Assembly: GCA_963837945.1 (NCBI GenBank)
Contig: CAWIQD010000013.1
Location: 1-64,000, forward strand
Direction of reading: 5' to 3'
Origin: CAVUBL01 sp963837945
GTDB taxonomy: Bacteria; Acidobacteriota; Thermoanaerobaculia; Multivoradales; DATKCC01
Length of the DNA: 64,000 nt
Below are positions 52,837-60,325 of this stretch, piece after piece; within the stretch, counting starts at the first letter, position 1, and each line of letters starts with the position of its first letter. The translations under genes were made by a program, and so were the position numbers. The notes beneath the pieces were generated by a model. That model was not told the origin of the DNA and did no database searches. It saw nothing but the letters and a program-made list of their open reading frames with translations.

Positions 52837-52855
52837 CGAAGTGCCCGGCACCTCC
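52837..52855. repeat. REP family C copy (GTGCCCGGCACC)
   Basis: CGAAGTGCCCGGCACCTCC, the same palindrome as at 58951, 58979 and 62966. Confidence 0.65.
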
Positions 52856-52944
52856 CCCGGCGGCCGGCGGCCGGACGCCCGTGGTCGGCGGCTGTGCCGG
52901 TGGGGATCTGTCGGTACGGCCCGGTGCTGCCCATGCCGCTTGGC

Positions 52945-52966
52945 CGGCCGAGACGGAGCTCGGCCG
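52945..52966 (+). repeat. REP family A palindrome
   Basis: CGGCCGAGACGGAGCTCGGCCG with the CTTC flank. It forms an inverted doublet with 53011-53032. Confidence 0.8.
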
Positions 52967-53010
52967 CTTCCTGCGTCCGAGGACCTCCGGAGAAGCAATC
53001 CCGGGTGAAG

Positions 53011-53032
53011 CGGCCGAGCTCTGCCTCGGCCG
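53011..53032 (-). repeat. REP family A palindrome, inverted copy
   Basis: CGGCCGAGCTCTGCCTCGGCCG followed by GGCGAACG, 44 bp from its partner. Confidence 0.8.
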
Positions 53033-53141
53033 GGCGAACGCTCCCGCAGGCACCGGGACTGCCACTCCCGGCGAGCCGCCTGGCCGCGCTGGGCCGCCGC
53101 AGCGGCGGTGGCGCTCTTGGCTGGCGGCTCGACGCTCTGCG

Positions 53142-53567
53142 TCACCCGGGCCGACTCGCAGGCCGGAACGGGTTCTCGACCACGACGCCGCGGATTTCCT
53201 GCCCGTGGTCGAGGTCCTCGGTGAGGAGACGCTGGCAGCCGCCTCGCACCGCGGCCTCGACGATCAAGGCATCCCAGAGAGCGAGCTGCTGCCGGGTGGC
53301 CGTGTCGACCGCGGACAGCACCAGCTCGCGATCGACCGCCACGACCGGGAGGGCGGCGAGCTCCCGCAGCGCCGCCAGGGCCCGGTCGACGGCGAGTGGC
53401 GGGTCGAGCTTCCGGGTGACCGTCCAGTAGAACTCCGAAAGCACTTGGGTGGAGACGACGAGCCGGTCGGGAGGCGACCGGAAGAGCTCGACCGCGCGTG
53501 CGCGCCGATCCGCCGATCCGTGATCGTAGACGTAGACGGCGACGTTCGTGTCTACGAACGCGGCCAT
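53142..53567 (-). CDS. vapC: PIN-domain toxin VapC
   Basis: A 141-residue PIN-domain ribonuclease. Acidic active-site residues occur in FVDTNVAVYVYD at the start, SEFYWTVTR in the middle and WDALIVEAA in the last third. Such toxins cleave tRNA or other RNA. The ATG at 53567 overlaps the upstream antitoxin gene by 16 bp, a normal toxin-antitoxin arrangement. Confidence 0.87.
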   Translation of the reverse strand: MAAFVDTNVAVYVYDHGSADRRARAVELFRSPPDRLVVSTQVLSEFYWTVTRKLDPPLAVDRALAALRELAALPVVAVDRELVLSAVDTATRQQLALWDALIVEAAVRGGCQRLLTEDLDHGQEIRGVVVENPFRPASRPG

Positions 53568-53806
53568 CGGAGCCGCTCTTCGTAGAGGTCCTCGCGTGTC
53601 CAGCCTCGCCCCTTGCCGCGAACGCCGGAATCGGAGCCCTCGGCGATCTCCACGAACCGCCGCAGAGCCCGGCGTTCGTCCTCGACGCCTCCGTAGGAGT
53701 CCAGAAACGTCCTCACGACCGCGTTGACCGACGTGCCTTGCTCCAGCGCGCGAATCCGCGCCCTCCTCAGGGTCCCTTCGTCGATGGTCAGCGTGAGATT
53801 CGCCAC
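53552..53806 (-). CDS. vapB: VapB-type antitoxin
   Basis: An 84-residue ribbon-helix-helix-like antitoxin starting at GTG. The DNA-binding strand and helices are NLTLTIDEGTLRRARIRALE and SVNAVVRTFLDSY, followed by an acidic, charged tail likely to contact the toxin. It lies directly upstream of vapC, which is overlapped by 16 bp. The pair probably autoregulates from the region around 53820. Confidence 0.83.
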   Translation of the reverse strand: MANLTLTIDEGTLRRARIRALEQGTSVNAVVRTFLDSYGGVEDERRALRRFVEIAEGSDSGVRGKGRGWTREDLYEERLRWPRS

Positions 53807-53881
53807 GGGATAAGTGTAGCACGGGTCCTGTGCCGTAAGCATTCTGCGCTGGATACCCGATGCAGCGGCCGAGCACCCGAG

Positions 53882-53956
53882 CTGACCGTGCTCGGCGATG
53901 ACGTGGTGGAGCCCGACGAAACCATCGTCCTGGCCCTCGAGGCGCCCACCGGCGGC
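53882..53956 (+). pseudogene. Calx-beta domain fragment
   Basis: A 25-codon open segment reads LTVLGDDVVEPDETIVLALE plus APTG, the C-terminal half of a Calx-beta repeat. Nothing similar continues on either side, so it is a remnant of a large adhesin-like gene. Confidence 0.65.
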
Positions 53957-54138
53957 GCGGACAGCCGAACCGTAGCCGCAGTGGGCGCGAAGAGCCCCTT
54001 CGATCATCGGCGTCCCTTCCAAACCCGAGCCGCTCGCCGGGCCACGTCTTGTCGCTCTACCTCATCGACGAGCGGGCACCGTCGAGCTCGACAGGTGCCG
54101 GCCTGGCGCGCCCCCGGAGCCGTGGTCTCGCTCGCGGC

Positions 54139-54144
54139 TATACT
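54139..54144 (+). promoter_or_regulatory. -10 box (TATACT) close to nucleotidyltransferase start
   Basis: TATACT ends 7 bases before the ATG at 54152, again pointing to a leaderless transcript. Confidence 0.45.
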
Positions 54145-54151
54145 GCTTGCG

Positions 54152-54373
54152 ATGTTCCTTGACCGACAACTCCTCGATGCCATCCGCTCGGTGCTCGAGT
54201 GCCATCCGGAGGTGCGCGTCGCCCTCCTCTTCGGTTCCCGGGCCCGGGGCGTGGCGGGACCGGAGGCCGACCTCGATCTCGCGATCGAGCTGTTCCGCGG
54301 CGCGAGGCTCGACCGCCTGGATCGTGGCGAGTGCGCCAATGCCCCCGCGGCGGGCCGCCCTGTCGGTGCCTAG
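54152..54373 (+). CDS. Truncated minimal nucleotidyltransferase (MNT-like)
   Basis: A 73-residue protein with the nucleotidyltransferase signature FGSRARG and the metal-binding DLDLAIE. MNT-family proteins, often the antitoxin half of HEPN/MNT pairs, are usually 95-130 residues; here the ORF stops soon after the active site, and no HEPN partner follows. It may be truncated or frameshifted. The stop codon nearly coincides with the stop of the opposite-strand gene at 54370. Confidence 0.65.
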   Translation: MFLDRQLLDAIRSVLECHPEVRVALLFGSRARGVAGPEADLDLAIELFRGARLDRLDRGECANAPAAGRPVGA

Positions 54374-54767
54374 TCCGTGAGGACCAGGAGGTGGAAGGCG
54401 TGGCCTCGAGCTTGCCGCTCGAGTCGAAGGTGTTGATCCAGATGCCCTTGTCGTTCGAGCCCGCGCGCAGGGCGAGGGTGATCTCGCCCGGGGGCTCGGT
54501 GAAGATGCCGGGCCGGCCAAGGGTCCCCAGGTACACGCCGCCGCTGACGTCCTGGTTGAAGAGTACCTCGTACGTCCCCGTTCCCAGCTTGTGGACCGCG
54601 GTCACGTTGCGGCCCCGCACGAGCGAGCCGTCGGTCTCGACGACTGCCCAGAGCTCGCTCACGCAGCACCTCTGACAGCGCGTGACCTTCGGCTTGGCGG
54701 GAACCCTGCGGAGGGCGGCCTCGTCGAAGCGTCCCTCCGGAGCGTTGTTTAGCGTCTCTCTTGGCAT
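54370..54767 (-). pseudogene. Small hypothetical protein with C-terminal frameshift
   Basis: Starts MPRETLNNAPEGRFDEAA after AAGGAG. A conserved-looking core follows: GTGTYEVLFNQDVSGGVYL, then PGEITLALRAGSNDKGIW. The expected end, AFHLLVLTD with a stop, is in a different frame: one base is lost or gained near 54400, after SSGKLE. Without it the frame runs on by about 70 meaningless codons. The core resembles secreted-type hypothetical proteins of Acidobacteria, but no signal peptide is present. Confidence 0.65.
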
Positions 54768-54950
54768 GGTCAGTCTCCTTTCGGCGCGTCCAGACCACGG
54801 GGCATCGGCAACGGTTCCAGTCCGCAGCGAAGGAAAAAGGGTGCAGGGAGCGCCCCGTCTCCGGCATGTGCCACCCACTTCCCCGGGCTCGACCTCTCCG
54901 GGCGCTGCCTCTCCCGCAAGATCTTCGACCCGGCTTGCGTCATTCAGGAC

Positions 54951-55879
54951 GTGGGAAGACCCTTGCGTTGGATGCCACCCGGCGGGCTCGTCGAGGTGAC
55001 GTGCCGGACGGCCCAGGGCCGAGCCCTGCTCCGGCCGGGCCCCGAGCTCAACCGGAGGATCCTGGGCGTCATAGGCCGTGCCCAGCGGCGGGAGTCCATG
55101 AAGATCCACGCCGTCGTCGTCCTGAGCACGCACTACCACATGCTCCTCTCGCCGGATGAGCCGAGTCAGCTCGCCCGGTTCATGCACTTCGTACAGACCA
55201 ATGTCGCCAAGGAAACCGCGGACCTCCATGATTGGACGGGACCGTTCTGGGCTCGCCGGTACCGCCACGTCCTGGTATCCCCCGAGACCGAAGCCCAGGT
55301 CGCCAGGCTCCGCTACCTGCTCGAGAACTCCGTGAAGGAGAACTCGTAGCTCGGCCAGGAGATTGGCCCGGCGTCCACAGCGCGCGTGCCCTGCTTGATG
55401 GCAGGCCGATGGAAGGCGTCTGGTATGACCGGACCACGCTCTACGAGGCGCGATGCCGAGGTGAACAACTCGCCCTGGAGGACGTCGCTGAGAAGGAGTC
55501 CGTCACGCTCTCACTCCTCCCATGCTGGCAAGGCCTGCCCGACAAGGAGGCTCAGGAGTTCGTGGCAGACCTCATCGAGACGATCGAGCGGGACAACGAC
55601 GAGCGCAGGAGAGCCGAAGGCCAGGGAGTTCTCGGCGTAAAGGCCATCAGCCGGCGCCATCCCCACGAGCGACCCGACAAGCTCCGCCGCTCCCCGGCGC
55701 CTCGCTTCCACGCCGCGACTCGGGAAGGGCTGAAACGGCTGCGGGACGCCTACCGGCAGGTCGCGGAGGCCTTCCGAGACGCCGCGGAGATCCTACGGTT
55801 GGGAGTTCGACGACCGCGATTCCCGGCAGGAAGCTTTCCGCCGGGAATGCCCTACGTCCCACACCAAGCGCCCGGATAG
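54951..55879 (+). pseudogene. RAYT-like transposase, frameshifted
   Basis: Part 1 (54951-55349) reads WMPPGGLVEVTCRTAQGR then HYHMLLSPDEPSQLARFMHF, with the His-x-His and FWARRYRHVLVS segments of REP-associated tyrosine (Y1/HUH) transposases. Part 2 continues one frame over from about 55340 (ELVARPGDWPGVHSARALL) to 55879, ending GMPYVPHQAPG. A single base change near 55340 (GTGAAGGAG) breaks the frame. These enzymes mobilise REP elements, and REP-like palindromes are numerous in this window. The catalytic Tyr lies in an uninspected part of the second half. Confidence 0.75.
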
Positions 55880-56284
55880 CGGCGCAGCTCCCGGTCACCA
55901 CCGAAAATCTGCCAGCGTGGCTCGCTCTGATCGAGGCTCGGAGTACATCAGGAGTCTGCCTCGGGAGCTCCTTCCTGAGCCTCGAAACGCGCGAGGTCCC
56001 CAGAAGGCGTCGCTGAACACCATCCGAGGCAACTCGAAAGTCACGAGATTCAGCCCAACGGCTCCCAAACAGCGGAGCCTCCCCTGGAACTCACCGGCAC
56101 TTGCTCCGGGCACTTGCTCCGGGCACCTCCTCCGACCCTTTCCTCAGAGGTGGCTGGCACCTCCTCCGGGCCAGCCGGCTGCGGGTAAGCCGGACGCCGA
56201 GACCCCCGGGTCGGAGCCGGAACGCCGTTTCCAGCCCGCAAGGCTCCCGTGCGCGATCACCTGGACCTTCATCACCACGGGCTT
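55880..56284. other. Intergenic region with decayed palindrome debris
   Basis: Degenerate GGGCACCTCCTCCG and GGCACTTGCTCCG units occur near 56095-56175, possibly eroded family C repeats. I see no gene. Confidence 0.45.
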
Positions 56285-56863
56285 CTAGCGAGAATCTCGC
56301 TCGCGCCGCTCCAGGAACCCTCTGCCCTCGAGGATCGCCGGCATCGCCTTTTCGATTCGCGCCACCCGCGTCGCCGACCGCTTGGCCGCGGCAAAGTGGT
56401 AGAGGTAGCTCCTCTGCCGTCCCGGCGTGAGCGCTTCAAAGGCGCGCTTGAAACGAGGATCCCTGCGGAACCGCTCCGTCAGCTCCTCGGGCACCGGAAG
56501 ATCCGAGGTCTTCTTCCGCTCCATCCGCAGCCCGGCCTTCTCGACTGCGATGGCCTCGCGCACGTAGGCCTTGATGGTCGCCGCCTTCTCCCTGATCTCC
56601 TTCGCGCTGGTGAACTTCATCACCCGCCCGGCCTGCACCTGACCGAGCTGCACCAGCACCTTCTTGGGGTCCTTCAGAAGGGCACCTCGAAAGAAGCCCA
56701 GCCCGAAGTACTCTTTGAAGCCCTGCATGATGACGATGTTCTTCCCATCCACCGTGTAGGTGGGCTTACCCCATTTACACTCCTCCTTCATCGCCAAGCC
56801 GGCGAGCACCCGCCGCATCTCTGCGATCTCCGCTTCCCACCGCTCTCGATAGGCCATCTCCAT
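56285..56863 (-). CDS. YdeI/OmpD-associated (DUF1801-type) protein
   Basis: A 192-residue protein of the YdeI/OmpD-associated type. It opens with an alpha/beta DUF1801-like part (CKWGKPTYTVDGKNIVIMQG, YFGLGFFRGALL) and ends with the YdeI helical tail (FEALTPGRQRSYLYHFAAAK, ATRVARIEKAMPAILEGRGF). It is soluble and its biochemical role is unclear. ATG 56863 is chosen; the open frame extends upstream without family similarity. Confidence 0.85.
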   Translation of the reverse strand: MEMAYRERWEAEIAEMRRVLAGLAMKEECKWGKPTYTVDGKNIVIMQGFKEYFGLGFFRGALLKDPKKVLVQLGQVQAGRVMKFTSAKEIREKAATIKAYVREAIAVEKAGLRMERKKTSDLPVPEELTERFRRDPRFKRAFEALTPGRQRSYLYHFAAAKRSATRVARIEKAMPAILEGRGFLERRERDSR

Positions 56864-57060
56864 GCTGGCGCCATCCTCCACGATATCTGGCACAATCAAA
56901 CCCTGAGACCTCGAGCTCGATCTTACGCCCGGCATTCGTCTGCTGCCTCGAAGCCCCTGGCACCTCATCTGGCCGCCTCCGCCGACGGCCCCCTCCCGGT
57001 CGGGCTGCGAGACACGTCTACGCACCTTGTCGGCTGCCGGTGAGCCTGTCGCCTCGGCCG

Positions 57061-57813
57061 CTAACCCGCCCTTTCCAGAACGTAGATCGCCCAGGGGGGC
57101 GTATGGGTTTCCGAAACCCACTCACATGGGTCCGCGGCAGTCCCGAACGGCCGATGCAGTGCGAGGACTCTCAGCCCGGCATCCGCGTAGAGCTGCCGGT
57201 AGTCGCTCTCGGTCCACATCACGTCCTCGACCGGTCGCCGGTCGCCGACGTCGAGCATGACGATCCGTACTCGGTCACCGCCACGAGCGGTTCGATTCTC
57301 TGCAAAATCCCGCGTAGAAAACGACGCCCACTCGTTTCTGTAGATCTCTGGAGCCGACACGAGGTTCACGATCCGGCCGGCAGGTTTCAGAAGCTGGGCC
57401 AGTTGCTCGAACAGGCGCGTTCTCGCCCCTCGCCCTGGTACGTTGTCGAAGGTGAATGCGCTGAAGACAAGATCGAACGCACCCGGGGTCAGGCGGCTGA
57501 GGTCGCCATCGGGCACGAGAAGATAGGTCCCCCGGGGGTCGCGCTCCCGAGCATGCGCCAGCATGGCTTCCGAGATGTCCACCCCGGTGACCTCGAAGCC
57601 GTGTCCGGCCAGGAACCGGCTGGATCGCCCGGTCCCGCACCCGAAGTCCAAGGCCGACCCGCCTGGAACATGGGTGCGGAGGAGCTCCGGCATGTCGCGA
57701 AAGGCGAGGTAGTACGTGCCCGGAAACTCCAACCCGGAGTATGCGAGGGCGCGGAGATCGTCGTTGTAGACATTCGTGAAGTGCTCGGCCACGGCCATCC
57801 TTTTCCCGGGCAT
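57061..57813 (-). CDS. Class I SAM-dependent methyltransferase
   Basis: A 250-residue methyltransferase. Motif I is ALDFGCGTGRSSRFLAGHG, motif II GVDISEAMLAHAR, and later strands FDLVFSAFTFDNV and LLKPAGRIVNLVS complete the Rossmann-like fold. Substrate unknown. Start is at 57813 (MPGKRM) or 57798 (MAVAEHF); neither has a strong ribosome-binding site. It lies between the YdeI-like and NmrA-like genes, all on the same strand. Confidence 0.88.
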   Translation of the reverse strand: MPGKRMAVAEHFTNVYNDDLRALAYSGLEFPGTYYLAFRDMPELLRTHVPGGSALDFGCGTGRSSRFLAGHGFEVTGVDISEAMLAHARERDPRGTYLLVPDGDLSRLTPGAFDLVFSAFTFDNVPGRGARTRLFEQLAQLLKPAGRIVNLVSAPEIYRNEWASFSTRDFAENRTARGGDRVRIVMLDVGDRRPVEDVMWTESDYRQLYADAGLRVLALHRPFGTAADPCEWVSETHTPPWAIYVLERAG

Positions 57814-57941
57814 CCGGCCCGCGCTCGCAGGCTACACCAAGCCGCTCGGCCGCCGACGCGGGCTGCCGGACTCGTCTCGGTGGCGCCACCCGCTGTGGAT
57901 CCGGCTCAGCTCCTCGGGTCGCCCGTCGGGTTCAGCGTCCC

Positions 57942-58877
57942 TCAGCCCGCGGTTGCGTCGAGGCCGCCGCCGGCGAACGCCGCCGCGTGGTCGGCGGCCC
58001 ACCGGTGGAACGTCCGCGCCGGTGAGCCGAGGATCTCTTCTACGGCCGACGTGACGAAGGCCGGCCGGCCGAGCGCCGCCCGCCACGCGGCGAGCAGCAT
58101 CTCCGCGACCCCGGCCGGCCACGTCTCCGCCGTTTCGCGCCGGAACTCGTCGGGCGACAGCTCCTCGAGCCGGAGCGGACGCCCGATGGCATCGCCGATC
58201 GCGCGGACCTGTGCCGCCTGGTCCAGCGACTCGGGGCCGGTGAGGACGTAGTCGCCGCCCGCGTGCCGCGCATCGAGGAGTACGCGCGCGGCGACTGCCG
58301 CGACGTCGCGCTCGTCGACCGGCGCGGTCTCGGCGTCCGCGTAGGGCCAGCGCACCACGTCGCCAGCCCGGATCTGCGGCGCCCACCAGTGGAGCGCGTT
58401 CGAGGCGAACATCCCCGGCCGGAGGACCGTCACCTCGAGGGGGGCGGCCGCGAGCAGCCGCTCGATTTCGGCATGGAGCTCGCGCATGGGACTGGGTTGC
58501 TGAAAGAACGGGTGCGGCGTCCGGAAGGGCGCCGAGAGGTAGACGACGCGCCGCGGCCGCCGCCACGCGTCCGCCGCGAGCCGCGCGACGACGGCCGGGG
58601 CACTCGCCGGCGCCGCGGTCCAGACGAGGAACACCGCGCCGGCCCCCTCGAGCACAGGCTCGAGCGACTCGAGGACGGTGAGGTCCCCCGCCACGACCTC
58701 GACGCCGGCGGGCAGCGCCGCCCTCTCCGGCCGGCGCGTGAGCGCGCGAACCGAAATGTCGGCGCGCAGGAGCTCGTCGACCACGAGGCGCCCGACGCGG
58801 CCCGTGGCCCCCGTCACGAGGACCGGACCCGGGCGCCGCCCGCCCGGCACGGTCCTGCGATGAATCGGAGGTTTCAT
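57942..58877 (-). CDS. NmrA-like NAD(P)-binding protein
   Basis: A 311-residue atypical short-chain dehydrogenase of the NmrA/NAD(P)H-binding type. The nucleotide site is GATGRVGRLVVDELL, followed by VRALTRRPERAALP and GDLTVLESLEPVLEG, all typical. No catalytic YxxxK is obvious, as usual for this group, which often senses NAD(P) rather than acting as an enzyme. Starts at ATG 58877 (MKPPIHRR). Confidence 0.87.
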   Translation of the reverse strand: MKPPIHRRTVPGGRRPGPVLVTGATGRVGRLVVDELLRADISVRALTRRPERAALPAGVEVVAGDLTVLESLEPVLEGAGAVFLVWTAAPASAPAVVARLAADAWRRPRRVVYLSAPFRTPHPFFQQPSPMRELHAEIERLLAAAPLEVTVLRPGMFASNALHWWAPQIRAGDVVRWPYADAETAPVDERDVAAVAARVLLDARHAGGDYVLTGPESLDQAAQVRAIGDAIGRPLRLEELSPDEFRRETAETWPAGVAEMLLAAWRAALGRPAFVTSAVEEILGSPARTFHRWAADHAAAFAGGGLDATAG

Positions 58878-58950
58878 GGCTCGCCCCGCAGCGAAGGAGC
58901 TCGATCGTACGCGGCGGGAGACCATCCCGCAACGGGGGGAGCGGCCCCGC

Positions 58951-58996
58951 GACGTGCCCGGCACCTTCTCGGCCCCGCGAAGTGCCCGGCACCTTC
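58951..58996. repeat. Two REP family C copies in tandem
   Basis: GTGCCCGGCACCTTC occurs at about 58954-58968 and again at 58982-58996 with CGAA before the second copy, then CGGCACCTTCTCGGG. The palindromic core is GTGCCCGGCACC-like. Confidence 0.7.
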
Positions 58997-59116
58997 TCGG
59001 CACCTTCTCGGGCGTCCCTCGCAAGGAGCGACGACGCAGCCGTAGCGGGGCCTACGTCGAGGAGGCGCAACGCCACGAGGGGTGATTCGGGGGCGTCCGC
59101 AGTAGATCGGAGATTC

Positions 59117-59133
59117 ATTCACAAGCTCTGAGC
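59117..59133. repeat. 17-mer shared with position 24241
   Basis: ATTCACAAGCTCTGAGC, exactly as at 24241-24257, preceded by GATTC. Its meaning is unknown. Confidence 0.55.
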
Positions 59134-59274
59134 CGATCCGGGCCGCCTTCTTCGTTTCCACCGGCCGCCGTCATCTCCTCGCCACAATCTGCCCCGGCTT
59201 CGCCCCGGCGTCGGCACGGGGAGGGCCAGGGCGTCGGTTGAGATGGCGGCAGCCGACCAAAGGAGGCTCGACCG

Positions 59275-60324
59275 ATGCCCAGCGCCGCCCATCCCCGTCT
59301 CCGTCCCCGCCCCCGTCTCCATCCAGGGACGCCCACTTCGCAGACCCTACGAGTCGCCGCAGCCGCCGCCATCCTCGCCGCCGCCCTGGCCGGCGCCTCC
59401 ACCGCCCACGCCGAGCTCGACGTCGTCTTCGTGCTCGACACCACCGGCTCGATGAGCGCCGAGATCCACGAGGTCCAGGAGCGCGTGCAGCAGCTCGCGG
59501 TCTCCTACGCCAAGGCGCGCGCCGGCGAGCGGCTGCGCTTCGGCATCGTCGCCTTCCGCGACCGCGGCGACGAGTACGTCACCCGCGTGTGCCCCCTCAC
59601 CGAAGACGTCGGGATCGCCGGCGCCTTCCTCGGCTCGCTGAGGGCCGACGGCGGCGGCGACGGGCCGGAGTCGGTGGTCGCGGCGCTGGCGGCGGCGCTG
59701 CACGAGATCTCCTGGGACCTCTCCGACGACACCGAGCGGCTGATCTTCCTGATCGGCGACGCCCCACCCCACCTCGACTACGCCGGCGAGCCGACCCCCG
59801 CCGAGCTCCTCGCCGAGGCGCGCGCCTCGCGCATCGTGATCAACACCATCGGCTGCCGCTCCTTGCCGCCGGAGGGGGTCACCTTCTTTCGCACCGTCGC
59901 CTATGCCACCGAGGGGTCTTACCAGCACATCGGCCGGGTGCAGGGGGCGCAGCCCGGGGCGCTCGCCGAGGCGCTGGAGGGCACGGTGACGGCGAGCGCG
60001 GAAGGGGCGGCGGCCGGCGGGCGCGAGGTGGACCTCGCGTGGAGCCGCCACGACGACGCCGACGCCAACGGCATCCTGGTCCGCCAAGCGGGGCCGCTGG
60101 GCACCCCTCAGAGCCGCGAGGGGGACGCCCTGGCGCCCTGCTCGCTGGAGGTGCTGCTGCCCCCCGGCTTCGGCCTCGACGGCGAGCCGCGGGTGCGCCT
60201 GGGGCCTGCCGGGCTGGAGGTCGAGCTACCGCTGGCCCACGGCGACGGCGGTCGCGACCTGTTCACCCTGGAGGAGTGTCCGCCCCTCACCACTCCCGTC
60301 CACGTGCTGCTGGGAGGCCACTGA
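59275..60324 (+). CDS. VWA-domain exported protein
   Basis: A 349-residue protein with a signal peptide (AAAAAILAAALAGASTAHA) and a von Willebrand A domain. The metal-ion adhesion site is DTTGSMS, in VVFVLDTTGSMSAEIHE, and later GPESVVAALAAAL, then LIFLIGDAPPHLDY. It has a clear GGAGG site. The sortase-target gene begins 1 bp after its stop, so it belongs to the same operon. It probably binds a protein partner at the cell surface. Confidence 0.88.
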   Translation: MPSAAHPRLRPRPRLHPGTPTSQTLRVAAAAAILAAALAGASTAHAELDVVFVLDTTGSMSAEIHEVQERVQQLAVSYAKARAGERLRFGIVAFRDRGDEYVTRVCPLTEDVGIAGAFLGSLRADGGGDGPESVVAALAAALHEISWDLSDDTERLIFLIGDAPPHLDYAGEPTPAELLAEARASRIVINTIGCRSLPPEGVTFFRTVAYATEGSYQHIGRVQGAQPGALAEALEGTVTASAEGAAAGGREVDLAWSRHDDADANGILVRQAGPLGTPQSREGDALAPCSLEVLLPPGFGLDGEPRVRLGPAGLEVELPLAHGDGGRDLFTLEECPPLTTPVHVLLGGH

Positions 60325-60325
60325 A

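Noticed and set aside
54087..54110. A further family C-like palindrome (CAGGTGCCGGCCTGGC)
   Set aside because: Only a partial match to the family core and no flanking similarity.
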